Numbered from the stretch's first letter, positions 45,194-60,893 are shown. The stretch: DNA of 64,000 bases from Deinococcus phoenicis (GCF_000599865.1 NZ_JHAC01000011.1:1-64000); one strand, 5' to 3'. Notes: generated by a model from the sequence alone, not told the origin. Translations and numbers: made by a program.

Positions 45194-45854
45194 CGACGTT
45201 ATCCACAGCCTGCTGCGCTATACGGAGGCCCGTTGCGCTGAGGCCGCCCCCAGCACCGATATGGCCGCACTTGCAGACGGACTGGGTTATGAGCTGGCCC
45301 CCCATGAGCGCAGCTTTTTCGACCCCCTGACCAGCACGGCCTATATCCGTCGCACCCGCGACTCCTGGCAGGCCAACAGCGATGCCGGGCATGAACTCGC
45401 GCATGCCCTGGCCCTGGAAGCGGCCCCCGGCCACCCGAGCTACCGAGATGTCATGCGCCATTACCACGCACAGGCCCCCGATCTCCTCGCGCACGAGGAG
45501 CGTCTAACTGATCACGCAGGCGACCTGCTGACCATGCCGTCTGAGCTGGTGCAGGTCACCCTCAACATCTGTGGTCGAAATGCAATGGCCGTCTGGGTGT
45601 TGCACCAAGCGGCCCAGGTTCCGCTGCATGAGGCGCTGAGGCGCGTGGTGCATTTTGACTTCGATGGACGGGCCGGGGGATTCATCGGGCAGGGCGGGAG
45701 AATCATCCACGCCAACTCGTACCGCTATCGTCTGCCCCCCTGGGTGGGCGACCCTGTGCCAGACGAGGATGAGTTTCAGGGGCCGGGCGTTTCGCTGTTT
45801 CAGGTTCCCGGACGCCGGAACACTGTCATCGGACTGGTCGTGATCGAGGAGTGA
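45186..45854 (+). CDS. ImmA/IrrE-family metallopeptidase
   Basis: A 222-residue protein. Residues 69-73 are HELAH (HExxH zinc motif) in SDAGHELAHALALE. Further on, EERLTDHAGDLLTMPSE resembles the third-ligand region of the family. The GTG start overlaps the repressor stop, so the two are made together. It should cut the repressor upon a signal, such as DNA damage, and start induction. The signal is not seen in the sequence. Confidence 0.85.
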   Translation: MIDDVIHSLLRYTEARCAEAAPSTDMAALADGLGYELAPHERSFFDPLTSTAYIRRTRDSWQANSDAGHELAHALALEAAPGHPSYRDVMRHYHAQAPDLLAHEERLTDHAGDLLTMPSELVQVTLNICGRNAMAVWVLHQAAQVPLHEALRRVVHFDFDGRAGGFIGQGGRIIHANSYRYRLPPWVGDPVPDEDEFQGPGVSLFQVPGRRNTVIGLVVIEE

Positions 45855-45858
45855 TGCT

Positions 45859-47259
45859 GTGACCGCCCGCCTCTACAGCCGCGTTTCCTCCCGGACTCAG
45901 GTCACGGACGGCTTTTCCCTCCCGGCGCAGCGGGCCAAGCTGCAAGCCTGGGCGGACTATCAGGGGCTAACGCCCGTGCAGCACTACGAGGATGCCGGGC
46001 TGAGTGGCAAACGGGATGACCGCCCCGGTCTGGCCGCCTTGCTGCTGGACCTGCAACCCGGCGATGTGGTCGCCACCTATTCCCTCTCCCGCCTCGCCCG
46101 GGGCGGCGCGGTGCAGCTCCTGGGCATCGTGCGGGACATCCGGGACCGGGGGGCGCGGCTGGTGTTCCTCGCAGAGAGCATAGACACGGATACGCCCACC
46201 GGACGCCTGATGCTGACCATTCTGGCGGCGCTGGCTGAGCTGGAAATTGAGCAGACCCGCGAGCGGACCGAGATGGGGCGCACCGAGGCCGCCAGTCAGG
46301 GCATCTACCCGCATGGCCGCGTTGGTCTGCCGACAGGCTGGACAAAGGACGAGGCGGGGCGGCTCGTGGAAGAACCGGCTGAGAGTGCCGTGGTTCGGCT
46401 GGCCCTCGCCCAGGGACAGCAGGCGTACCACCTGACGGCCACGCAGTTCAACGACCAGGGGATTAAGACCCGCTGGGGTGGCAAATGGAGCGCCACCCAG
46501 ATTCGGCGCATCGTGCAATTCGAGGGCTACTGGACGGGGGAACTGGTCTACCGCGCGGCCAGCCGGCCCGATGAACCTGAGCAGCACGTCACCATCCCCG
46601 CCCCGGCCCTGGTGTCCCGCGAGGTGTGGGAGGCGGCGCAGCGGGACCGCACGCACAACCATCCCCACCGCCAGCCCGACCAGTTCCCCCTGACCGGGCA
46701 TCTGCGCTGTGGCTGCGGGGCGCGGCTGACCGGCAAGAGCAATCAGGCGGCGGGCTATCAGCGCCGCCCCATCTACCTCTGCCATCCCACCCTGCGGAAG
46801 ACGCCCAAGTGCGGCACGAACAGCAAGGCCAGTCGGCATTACGGTCCCGCCGAGGAACTGAACCACAACGCCCGCGCCGCCCTGGCCGCCCACCTGTGCA
46901 GCCCGAACGACCCGGCCCGGATTGCCGACCTCTACCGTGCCGCGCCCGCTGCTGACCCCCACGCGGCAGAACGTCAGGACATCACGCGGAAGCTGGAAGC
47001 GTTGGTTGACCTCTACCTCGAACAGATGATCGACCGCGCCACCTACGAGGCCCGCCGCGCCACCCTGACGGCCCGCCTCGCCCAACTTCAGCCGGTTCCG
47101 CCCGCCCCGCCTGCCGAGATGCCCGATCTGGCGGCGGTGGCCGAGGCTATCCTGACCGTCCCCAACGCGGAGCTGGCTGAGCTGCTCGACATCTATCAGG
47201 TGGAGTTTCTGGCGCTGGGCGGGACTGAAGTGCGCGTGGTGGGGCTGACGCCACCCTGA
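45859..47259 (+). CDS. int: Large serine integrase
   Basis: A 466-residue recombinase. The catalytic domain begins MTARLYSRVSSRTQ, with nucleophile Ser10 in YSRVS, then YEDAGLSGKRDDRPGL and YSLSRLARGG. A recombinase domain and zinc ribbon follow (HLRCGCGARL, then CHPTLRKTPKCG), and a C-terminal coiled coil (RQDITRKLEALVDLYLEQ). GGAG lies upstream of the GTG start. It catalyses att recombination between phage and chromosome; an excision factor was not identified. Confidence 0.95.
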   Translation: MTARLYSRVSSRTQVTDGFSLPAQRAKLQAWADYQGLTPVQHYEDAGLSGKRDDRPGLAALLLDLQPGDVVATYSLSRLARGGAVQLLGIVRDIRDRGARLVFLAESIDTDTPTGRLMLTILAALAELEIEQTRERTEMGRTEAASQGIYPHGRVGLPTGWTKDEAGRLVEEPAESAVVRLALAQGQQAYHLTATQFNDQGIKTRWGGKWSATQIRRIVQFEGYWTGELVYRAASRPDEPEQHVTIPAPALVSREVWEAAQRDRTHNHPHRQPDQFPLTGHLRCGCGARLTGKSNQAAGYQRRPIYLCHPTLRKTPKCGTNSKASRHYGPAEELNHNARAALAAHLCSPNDPARIADLYRAAPAADPHAAERQDITRKLEALVDLYLEQMIDRATYEARRATLTARLAQLQPVPPAPPAEMPDLAAVAEAILTVPNAELAELLDIYQVEFLALGGTEVRVVGLTPP

Positions 47260-47300
47260 AGCACTGGAATGACAGTGACTAAACATGCGGTCAAGGGCTT
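47260..47300 (+). other. Prophage attachment junction (right end)
   Basis: The integrase stops at 47259, and host coding sequence is in frame from about 47272 (GTG ACT AAA CAT). So the crossover lies in these few dozen bases, within the YxxxK codons of a dehydrogenase gene. The exact core dinucleotide cannot be placed without the left junction. Confidence 0.65.
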
Positions 47301-47805
47301 TACGGACGGCCTGCGGATGGAGCTGGAGCATGACGGCGCGCCGATCTCGGTCACGCTGATCAAACCCGGTCCTATCGACACGCCCTTTCCCCTGAACGCC
47401 CGCAACTATCTGGACGCCGAGCCGCAGCACGTGCCCCCCGTCTACGCCCCGGAAACCGTCGCGCGGGCCGTGCTGCACGCTGCCGCCACCCCCACCCGCG
47501 AGCTGTACGTGGGCGGGGGGGCCAAGGGCATCGCGGCCTCGGGCGACTTCGCGCCGCAGGCCACCGAACAGACGCTGGCAGCGGTGGCGATCCCGCGTAC
47601 CCTGAGCGACAAGCCGCCGTTGCCGCGTGAACGCCACATCCTCTATCACCCCACCGAGCGGCTGGAGGAGCGCGGCGACTATCCCGGCGTGGTGCAGCCC
47701 GTGAGCCTCTACACCGAGGCCGCCACCCACCGCAAACTGCTGGGTGTGGGGCTGATCGGGGCTGGCCTGGCCGCCGCACTCTGGCGCAGCTCCCGGCGGG
47801 GCTGA
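47269..47805 (+). pseudogene. SDR dehydrogenase, C-terminal part left by prophage insertion
   Basis: The frame reads VTKHAVKGFTDGLRMELEHD, then ISVTLIKPGPIDTPF. This is the second half of a classical short-chain dehydrogenase, starting inside its YxxxK motif (the Tyr is missing). It continues with a C-terminal hydrophobic helix (LGVGLIGAGLAAALW). The NAD-binding half should lie beyond the left end of the prophage. Any protein from the ATG at 47269 would be inactive. Confidence 0.82.
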
Positions 47806-47937
47806 CACAGGCAGGGCCGAATGCGCGCCGAGGGGTCAGCTTTCCGGGCTGGCCCCTTCCCTTAATTTTCTATTTAACGATGAGAGCTGACCTGCTGTTC
47901 AGTTCTTTGGGGACGTAGCATCCTGGGAAGGCCCAGC

Positions 47938-50900
47938 GTGAACCCAGATTCTTTCCTGCCCACCCGCCCCGATCCCCTGGCCCTCCTCGACGGTCTTCTG
48001 GACCCGTTTTTCGCGGTGGACGGCCAGTGGCGGCTGACCTATCTCAATCGGCACGCCGCCGCCAGCGTGGGGATGACGCCGGAAGAGCTGCTCGGGCGGG
48101 AATTCTGGTCCTGCTTCCCGGAGGCGCTCGAAACGGCCCTGAACACCGAGTACCGCTTCGTCATGGAGGCTCGGCAGGGGCGGCAATTCGACCTGTTCTC
48201 CCCGTCACTCGGCGTCTGGGTGGAGGTGCGCGCCTTTCCCCACGAGGACGGGATCGCCGTGCATTTCCGGGACATCACCGAACGCCGGCATACGGAGGAC
48301 TGCCGCGAGGCGCTGCTGGCCGTCACGCGGGCGCTCGTCTCGGCCAGCAGCACCGAGACGGCGATCCGCACGGCCCTGGCGCTGGGCCGGGAGGCGTTGG
48401 GGGCTGCGGGTGGCGCGCTCTGGCGACTCTCCAGGGACCAGACGCGGCTGGACCTCTGGCAGCGCGTCGGTACGGGAACAGGGCCAGAGACATCGCTGCC
48501 GGTAGAGGGGCCGTCGCCAGTCACGGCCGCCCTGCATCAGCCGGACGGGGTGTTCGTGGGGGCGCGGGGGGGCCACACGTCTTCGGGCGTCCTGGCCGCG
48601 TGCCGCCTGGGGGACTCCGGGGTGCTGGCCCTGCACTTCGGCCGCGAGCGGCGCCTGAGCGAGTCGGAGCGGGACTTTGTCCGGTCGCTGGCGGCCCAGC
48701 TCCGGCAGACGCTGGAGCGGCTTCAGGCCGCCGAGGTCCATGAGCAGGCGCTGGCCGCGCTGCACCAGGAGCGCACGCGCCTCGCGGCGATCCTCGACCA
48801 GTTGCCCGCCGCCGTGTGGATCGCGGAGATGCCGGGGGGCCGCATCACGGCCGGTAACCGGGCCATTGAGCGCATCCTGCGTCACCCCTACCGCCCCAGC
48901 GCCGATATCGGCCAGTACTCCGAGTACGTGGGGTTTCACCCGGATGGCCGGCGTTACCAGGGCCACGAGTGGCCGCTGGCCCGGACCGTCCTGACCGGAG
49001 AGCGCGTCGAGAACGAGGAGATCGAGATGGAACGCGGGGACGGGTCGCGCGGCTTCGTGCAGTATTCCTCGGCGCTGATCCAGGAAGGGCTGAACCCTGC
49101 CGGGCCGGGCCTGGCGGTGGTGACCGGGGTCGACGTGTCGGAGCTGCGGGAGCTGAGCGCCACCCTGGAGCAGCGGGTTGAGACGCGCACCCACGAGCTG
49201 CGGCGGCGCAACGAGGAGCTGGCGGCGGAAACGGCGGCCCTCCAGACCTTTGCCCGCTTTACCGAGCTGGTCAGCCGCGAGACGGACCTGAACGTGCTCA
49301 CGCAGGCTGCCGCCGGGGTGCTTCACCGCGCGCTGGGTGAGGGCAGCACCGGGTATTACGAACGGCACGGCGACCTCTGGAAACAGGGTCCCTGGGACGG
49401 CGACATGGACCCCGGCACGCTGACGGCGGCCCAGGCGGGCTTTCCGGCGGACCTGCCCCTGTTCGCCGGGCCGGCCACGTCACGCGAACCCCTGTTCGTG
49501 GATGAGTGGCGGGCCTCCGACCACCTGCTGGCCCCACACACGCCGGAATATGGGGCCATCGCGGTGTATCCGGTCACGGTGCAGGGGCGGACCGCCGGCC
49601 TGCTGGCGGCGGGCCTGCGCGAGAAGACCGGCTGGAACGAACGCGACCGGGCCGTGTTCCGCGCGGTGGGCCGTGCCCTGAGCCTCGCCGCCGAGCGGGC
49701 GGACCTCACGCGGGCGCTGAGCGTGCAGAAAGAAGAACTCGCGGCGCGCAACCGGGCGCTGGAGACGTTCGCGGAACTCGGGCGCGACCCCGGCCTCTGC
49801 GCCGACCCGCTGGAGCTGGTGCGCCGGGCACTGGCCCTCCTGCTGACCCAGTTGCCGGCCGGCTACGCACTCTACGGTGAACCTGAGGACGGCCTCTGGC
49901 GCTGCAAGGCGCAGGCAGGCGTCCTCCCGAGCGCGGAAAGCCAGGCCGCCATGGATGCCGGACTGCCCTTCGAGGCCACACCCCTTCTCTTTCTCCCCTG
50001 GCAGACGCGGCAGCCGCTCTACCCGGAGGGGCCGGATTCCGGGGTTCCGGAGGGGCCGCTCACCCCGGGAACCCGGGCGGCCACGCTGCCGGTGCTGGTG
50101 GGGGGCACGCCATGTGGGGTACTGGTCGTGGCGCTGCCCGAACCGGGCGGGGAGCAGAGGGCGTGGACGGGTACCGAGCGGGTGATTCTGGAAACGGCGG
50201 TGCAGCAACTGGGGCTGGCGCTGGAGCGGTGGAGGGGCGAGCAGGCACTGGCGGCCAAGCAGCGGCAACTGGAACAGGCCAACCACGACCTGGAAGCCTT
50301 CGCCTCCAGCGTTTCCCACGATCTGCGTGCCCCGGTGCGGCATCTGGGCAGCTTCGCGGGGCTGCTGCGCCGGGCCGTGCCGGACAATCCCCGCGCCCTG
50401 AAATATCTGGACGTGATTGAGCAGAGCGCCGCGCGCATGAACGCGCTGATCGACGGCCTGCTGACCTTCGCGCGCCTGGGGTCGGGCGAGGTGCGGAAAT
50501 CGGACGTGGCGCTCGGTGAGCTGATGGACGCCGTCCGGGCCGAACTCGCCCCCCAGGTCGGAGAGCGGCAGATCGACTGGCGGGTGGGCGAACTGCCCGT
50601 GGTCCGGGGAGACGTGACCCTGCTGCGGCAGGTTATCCAGAATCTGCTGGGCAATGCCGTGAAGTACACGGGCACCCGCGACCGGGCCGTGATCGAGATC
50701 TGGGCCGAGACCGCCGGACACGAACAGGTCATTCACGTGCGGGACAACGGCGTGGGCTTCGATCCGGCCTACCGCGACAGACTGTTCGAGGTCTTCAAGC
50801 GCCTGCACAGCGCCCAGGAGTTCGAGGGTGAGGGGGTGGGCCTCGCCAGTGTGGAGCGGATCGTGACCCGGCACGGCGGGCGGGTCCGGGCCGAGGGCCA

Positions 50901-50949
50901 GGTGGAGGGGGGCGCGACCTTCACCTTCACGCTGCCGGTTCAGGGCTGA
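47938..50949 (+). CDS. PAS/GAF-domain sensor histidine kinase
   Basis: A 1003-residue soluble kinase with no membrane helix. PAS-like domains lie near residues 15-120 and 280-400, GAF-like domains near 125-250, 440-590 and 620-760, and coiled coils link them. The kinase core has His794 in SVSHDLRAPVRH, the N-box QNLLGNAVKY and G-boxes DNGVGFDP and GEGVGLA. The layout resembles phytochrome-like kinases, but no bilin-binding Cys was confirmed. GTG start. No regulator gene is adjacent. Confidence 0.88.
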   Translation: MNPDSFLPTRPDPLALLDGLLDPFFAVDGQWRLTYLNRHAAASVGMTPEELLGREFWSCFPEALETALNTEYRFVMEARQGRQFDLFSPSLGVWVEVRAFPHEDGIAVHFRDITERRHTEDCREALLAVTRALVSASSTETAIRTALALGREALGAAGGALWRLSRDQTRLDLWQRVGTGTGPETSLPVEGPSPVTAALHQPDGVFVGARGGHTSSGVLAACRLGDSGVLALHFGRERRLSESERDFVRSLAAQLRQTLERLQAAEVHEQALAALHQERTRLAAILDQLPAAVWIAEMPGGRITAGNRAIERILRHPYRPSADIGQYSEYVGFHPDGRRYQGHEWPLARTVLTGERVENEEIEMERGDGSRGFVQYSSALIQEGLNPAGPGLAVVTGVDVSELRELSATLEQRVETRTHELRRRNEELAAETAALQTFARFTELVSRETDLNVLTQAAAGVLHRALGEGSTGYYERHGDLWKQGPWDGDMDPGTLTAAQAGFPADLPLFAGPATSREPLFVDEWRASDHLLAPHTPEYGAIAVYPVTVQGRTAGLLAAGLREKTGWNERDRAVFRAVGRALSLAAERADLTRALSVQKEELAARNRALETFAELGRDPGLCADPLELVRRALALLLTQLPAGYALYGEPEDGLWRCKAQAGVLPSAESQAAMDAGLPFEATPLLFLPWQTRQPLYPEGPDSGVPEGPLTPGTRAATLPVLVGGTPCGVLVVALPEPGGEQRAWTGTERVILETAVQQLGLALERWRGEQALAAKQRQLEQANHDLEAFASSVSHDLRAPVRHLGSFAGLLRRAVPDNPRALKYLDVIEQSAARMNALIDGLLTFARLGSGEVRKSDVALGELMDAVRAELAPQVGERQIDWRVGELPVVRGDVTLLRQVIQNLLGNAVKYTGTRDRAVIEIWAETAGHEQVIHVRDNGVGFDPAYRDRLFEVFKRLHSAQEFEGEGVGLASVERIVTRHGGRVRAEGQVEGGATFTFTLPVQG

Positions 50950-50980
50950 AGCTCTCCGGCCAAGAGCACCGCATACGAAC

Positions 50981-51015
50981 TCGGCTTGAATCGTTGATGG
51001 AGTGATTCAAGCCGA
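50981..51015 (+). terminator. 12-bp hairpin after the kinase gene
   Basis: TCGGCTTGAATC and GATTCAAGCCGA pair perfectly around an 11-nt loop, 32 nt after the kinase stop. There is no T-run. Confidence 0.5.
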
Positions 51016-51038
51016 GCGGACGCGAGAAGGAGAAACGA

Positions 51039-51084
51039 CGGGTTCCGGGACAGCGCCGGAAGTCCAGCCATCTCCCGGAACCCG
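51039..51084 (-). terminator. 12-bp hairpin after the C39-like gene
   Basis: CGGGTTCCGGGA and TCCCGGAACCCG pair perfectly around a 22-nt loop just after the stop of the leftward gene at 51087. Convergent to the hairpin at 50981. Confidence 0.5.
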
Positions 51085-51086
51085 TA

Positions 51087-51983
51087 TCAGCCGCCCAGCG
51101 CGGACCGCGCCAGATTCCGGAACCGGAGGAGTTCCTTGCTGGCCGGGTCCGTCTTCAGTGCGCGCTGGGTCAGGTCGAGCGTCTTGCGGTGCTGCCCGGC
51201 CTGCGTCCAGGCCTCGAACGCCTCCTGGCGGTACAGGAAGTACAGCGTCGGCACCCCCAGCGCCACCGCCCGGTCGAAATTGGCCGCCGCCGCTTTGACG
51301 TTGCCCAGCCGCAGGTTCGCCTTACCCAGCCCCCACCAGTTGTAGGGATCGTTCGGCCTGGCCCGGACGTTGCTTTCCCCGATGCGCCTGAGCCGTTGCC
51401 AGTTGGCGGCGGCCCGGAAGTCCTCGCCCAGCACGGCCCGCACGTCTCCCTCACGGGCGGGCGGATAGGCCACCAGATACTCACCGTTGTAAAAGTGCCA
51501 CAGGTCCATCAGCTCGGCCTCGCTCAGCCACAGGCGGGCACCTCGCAGCGGGTCGCTCACCAGAAACGCCCGGCCCCGGTAGCCGTACACCGTGCGGAAG
51601 TGGGCCACGTTGCTGCCCGCCCGCAACCGCTGCTGCAAGACGACGGGCACGCCATGGGCCAGCAGCTCACGCAAAAGTCCGGGCGTCCCCGCATAACGGA
51701 TCACGCTCCGCAGCCCGAAGCGGCCCAGATAGCCCGCGAGTTCCAAGCTGGTCACCTGCGGGTCGCCTGGTGAGTCCTTCAGGGCGCGGGCCGCCTGCGC
51801 CTGGGTGACCTGTGTTCCGTAGTACCCCAGAACGGTCAGGGCCGTGACCGGCGCGCAGTTGTCCGGCCCCTGAAGTTCGTGGCGGATCTTGCCGAGAGTC
51901 ACGCTGGACGGCAGGGCAGTGGCGGGACCTGTCAGGAACAGGGCGAGCGGCAAAACCGCCCGGACGAAAGCACGCGGAACCAT
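51087..51983 (-). CDS. Secreted C39-like cysteine peptidase with TPR domain
   Basis: A 298-residue protein. Signal peptide at residues 1-24 (LPLALFLTGPATALPS). A C39-like domain has Cys43 (GPDNCAPVTALTVLGYYG), His128 (AHFRTVYGY) and Asp144 (LVSDP). The last 110 residues are TPR-like helices (YNWWGLGKANLRLGNVKAAA). It acts outside the membrane, with unknown substrate. No bacteriocin transporter is near. Confidence 0.82.
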   Translation of the reverse strand: MVPRAFVRAVLPLALFLTGPATALPSSVTLGKIRHELQGPDNCAPVTALTVLGYYGTQVTQAQAARALKDSPGDPQVTSLELAGYLGRFGLRSVIRYAGTPGLLRELLAHGVPVVLQQRLRAGSNVAHFRTVYGYRGRAFLVSDPLRGARLWLSEAELMDLWHFYNGEYLVAYPPAREGDVRAVLGEDFRAAANWQRLRRIGESNVRARPNDPYNWWGLGKANLRLGNVKAAAANFDRAVALGVPTLYFLYRQEAFEAWTQAGQHRKTLDLTQRALKTDPASKELLRFRNLARSALGG

Positions 51984-52080
51984 AAACCATCATGCCCCCC
52001 ACCCCAGCACTTGAGAAGAGAGGCAGCGGCCATTCATCAGGGCCGCCTCTCCCCAGGGCAGCATCATGGGGACAAACGTT

Positions 52081-53007
<927 letters not shown>

Positions 53008-53017
53008 GCTGTCTCCT

Positions 53018-55613
<2,596 letters not shown>

Positions 55614-55625
55614 CAGGTTTCTCCT

Positions 55626-56165
55626 TCAGGTGCCATCAAGTGAAAGACTGTACGTTTCGCAGTTCCGGCATCGGAACAGGTGCAGGGTCATGGTGCCCCG
55701 CACAGCACAGTCCAGAAGGTCCTCTGCTGTCCACGTCGCAGAGATCGAGCGGGCCAGATCGCGGGCTTCCCACTGAATGCTTTCCTGTGCGGCCAGCTGC
55801 GGCTGGGCTGACGGGTCAAGCGTTCCCAGATAGGTGCAGCATTCTCCGCAGTGGTCCGGCCAATGAACGGGATTCCACAGCACGACGCGGGGCGTACGCT
55901 CCAGAACGGCGCTTCTGCTCTCCGTACTCGCCGTCTCAGAGAAATAGACATCCTGAAAAGTGCCTTCGAACCTTGCTGCCGCGCTGCCGTCTGCCACACA
56001 CCAGGGACAAAGGCTGTCAGGCTCGTTCGCGGCATACAGACCACCTGTATAAGCCCATTCACGTCGTTGTTCGCAGACCTCGCAGGTGATGGCTTCCTGC
56101 TTAAAGCAGCCGTCTGCCAACGGATCAGCGTAGTAAGGGAAATCAAGCAAGCCCTGAGCAGACAT
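55626..56165 (-). CDS. CbrC (UPF0167) family protein
   Basis: A 179-residue protein starting LLDFPYYADPLADGCFKQEA, with CEVCEQ and CPWCVADG, HCGEC and CRNCE near the end. This FxYxxDP/CxxC layout matches the CbrC family (colicin E2 tolerance-related), of unknown mechanism. Four Cys pairs suggest zinc. It looks unrelated to the lipid genes on both sides. Confidence 0.82.
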   Translation of the reverse strand: MSAQGLLDFPYYADPLADGCFKQEAITCEVCEQRREWAYTGGLYAANEPDSLCPWCVADGSAAARFEGTFQDVYFSETASTESRSAVLERTPRVVLWNPVHWPDHCGECCTYLGTLDPSAQPQLAAQESIQWEARDLARSISATWTAEDLLDCAVRGTMTLHLFRCRNCETYSLSLDGT

Positions 56166-56211
56166 TTCTAGTTCTCCTGGGGCAGATAGACGCTGACGAT
56201 TTGAAGGACTG

Positions 56212-56352
56212 TTACGCCTCGCTGAGCCGTTGCAGAAGCTCGCGCTTCTCGTTAAAGAGCCTGGCTTTCGCCTGTGTGAAAGTCATCTGGCGGCAGGCCG
56301 GGGGGAGAAGCAGAACGCGGCACCTGCCCAGGACAGTCAGACGCTCAGGCAT
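56212..56352 (-). CDS. 46-residue protein, unknown
   Basis: MPERLTVLGRCRVLLLPPAC, then MTFTQAKARLFNEKRELLQR and LSEA. GGAGG precedes the ATG. The second half is a charged helix. It lies between the acyl-CoA dehydrogenase and CbrC genes. May be a remnant. Confidence 0.4.
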   Translation of the reverse strand: MPERLTVLGRCRVLLLPPACRQMTFTQAKARLFNEKRELLQRLSEA

Positions 56353-56376
56353 GGTGGCTGCCTCCTGACCCCCGCC

Positions 56377-59046
<2,670 letters not shown>

Positions 59047-59050
<4 letters not shown>

Positions 59051-59493
59051 GCGCCGCCGCCCGCCGGGGGCACATCCGCCGTGACGATGGTGCCCAGGGC
59101 GGTCGCCACCAGCTTTTCCTCGCCCGCCTGCACGGCGTAGATGTCGCAGCGGGTCACGGCCTGCCGCCGCCCGGCGCTGATGACGCTGCCGCGCGCGACC
59201 AGCGCCTCGCCCAGGCCGGGCCGCACGAAGTTGATCTTGAACTCGCTGGTCAGCACGCTCGGCCCCAGCGCCGCCGCCCCCATGAAGGTGAGGGCGATGT
59301 CGGCCAGCGCCGCCTGCACGCCTCCATGTGCGAAGCCGTGGTGCTGCGTGAGGTCCCGGCGGAAAGGCACGCGGACCACCACGCCTGCCGGCGACATCGC
59401 CTCCACTTTCGCGCCGACGAGGACGCTGAAGGGCTGCGAATCCAGCACGCTCTGCGCGAAGGCCACCGCCTCGGCCCCGTCCAGCGCGGTCAC
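59047..59493 (-). CDS. PaaI-type thioesterase
   Basis: A 148-residue hotdog-fold protein: HHGFAHGGVQAALADIALTF with the catalytic HGG and Asp, then SEFKINFVRPGLGEALVARG. It should cleave acyl-CoA esters. GTG start overlaps the preceding stop (GTGA). Length is normal. Confidence 0.9.
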
Positions 59494-59948
59494 AGGTACA
59501 CCCGCATCACCGTTTCGGCGGTCGCGGCGGGCTTCTGTGCCCCCTCCAGTTCGATGGTGTTGCCCACGGTCAGTTGCGCGTGGCCGGGGCCATCCTCGAC
59601 GCCCAGCAGCACGGCACGGTTTCGCAGGCGACTTCCGACCGGCACGGGGGCGATGAAGCGCACGCGGTTCAGGCCGTAGTTCACCACCATGCGCGCACCT
59701 TCGAGCCGGGGAGCGCCGCCCGCCGTCAGGAAGTGTCCCGCCAGCAGCGAAAGTGTCAGGAAGCCGTGCGCGATGGGGCCGCCGAAGGGCGTCTGGGCAG
59801 CCCGCTCCGGGTCCACGTGGATGAACTGCCAGTCGCCGGTGGCGTCCGCGAACTGCTGCACCATCTCCTGCGTGACCGTCACCCAGCCGGACAGGGCGAT
59901 TTCTTCGCCCACGCGGGCGCGGAGGTCAGGGAGGGAAGTCAGGGTCAT
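59490..59948 (-). CDS. MaoC-family enoyl-CoA hydratase
   Basis: A 152-residue hotdog protein starting MTLTSLPDLRARVGEEIALS. The hydratase motif DWQFIHVDPERAAQTPFG, then IAHGFLTLSLLAG, supplies the catalytic Asp and His. It hydrates enoyl-CoA. CTCCT-type ribosome site just upstream. Confidence 0.92.
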   Translation of the reverse strand: MTLTSLPDLRARVGEEIALSGWVTVTQEMVQQFADATGDWQFIHVDPERAAQTPFGGPIAHGFLTLSLLAGHFLTAGGAPRLEGARMVVNYGLNRVRFIAPVPVGSRLRNRAVLLGVEDGPGHAQLTVGNTIELEGAQKPAATAETVMRVYL

Positions 59949-60014
59949 GCTGCTCCTTTCGGGGAGTGAGCTTCGAGCCGTCGGGGAAGGCGGACGGCTC
60001 AAAGCTGACCGCTC

Positions 60015-60791
60015 TCAAATCGCCGTGATGCCGCCGTCCACCGCGATGTTCTGCCCGGTCATGTAGGCGCTGGCGTCGCTGGCGAGCAGCAGCGCGAGGC
60101 CCTTGAGGTCTTCGGGGCCGCCCAGACGGCCCAGCGGCGTGGCGGCCACGATCAGTTCCTCACCGTAGGCCAGGGTCCCCTTCGTCATCTTGGTGGGAAA
60201 GTAGCCGGGGCAGATGGAGTTGACGGTGATGCCGTACTTGGCCCACTCGGAGGCGAGCGCGCGGGTAAAGTTCACGTCCGCGCCCTTGGAGGTGTTGTAG
60301 GCCAGGGTTCCCGCCATACGGGGATTGTTGCCCTTGAGACCCGCGACGGAGGCGACGTTGATGATGCGGCCCGACCCGGCGGGAATCATGCAGCGCTTGC
60401 CGACCGCCTGCGTCAGCAGGAACATGCCGTTCACATTGAGGTTCATCACCTTCAGCCAGGCCTCCAGGGGGTAGTCCTCGGCGGGCGCGCCCCAGGTGGC
60501 CCCGGCATTGTTCACCAGGACATGAATCGGGCCGACCTCCTCATGGATACGCTCCACCAGCGGCTCAATCGTCTCGAACTGCGAGAGGTCGTGCGCGTAG
60601 ACGTGCGCGGTGATGCCCAGGCTCTCCAGGTGTGCTCTGGCCTCGTCCAGCTCGTTCTGTTTGCGGGCGGTCAGGACGACGGTCGCGCCGTACTCGCCCA
60701 GGCCCTCCGCGATTTGCAGGCCGAGGCCGCGCGAGCCTCCGGTGATGAGGGCGACTTTGCCGGTCAGGTCGAAGAGTTCCTTGAGTGCCAT
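60015..60791 (-). CDS. Short-chain dehydrogenase (first gene of lipid operon)
   Basis: A 258-residue SDR with TGGSRGLGLQIAEGLG, NNAGATWG, NVASVAG and YNTSK motifs. GGAGG precedes the ATG. It follows a promoter at 60827-60856. With MaoC and thioesterase genes next, it likely works as a 3-hydroxyacyl-CoA dehydrogenase. Confidence 0.92.
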   Translation of the reverse strand: MALKELFDLTGKVALITGGSRGLGLQIAEGLGEYGATVVLTARKQNELDEARAHLESLGITAHVYAHDLSQFETIEPLVERIHEEVGPIHVLVNNAGATWGAPAEDYPLEAWLKVMNLNVNGMFLLTQAVGKRCMIPAGSGRIINVASVAGLKGNNPRMAGTLAYNTSKGADVNFTRALASEWAKYGITVNSICPGYFPTKMTKGTLAYGEELIVAATPLGRLGGPEDLKGLALLLASDASAYMTGQNIAVDGGITAI

Positions 60792-60824
60792 CAGTAAGCC
60801 TCCAGTTGGGTTGTACTTTCGACA

Positions 60825-60866
<42 letters not shown>

Positions 60867-60893
60867 TTGGGGACACTCGGGACGACGCGGGCA

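Noticed and set aside
45967..47808. 613-codon minus-strand frame
   Set aside because: It is antisense to the serine integrase and the SDR remnant and runs through the attachment site; not a gene.
48205..50874. Long minus-strand frames opposite the histidine kinase
   Set aside because: They are shadows of the kinase codons, with no start signals or motifs.
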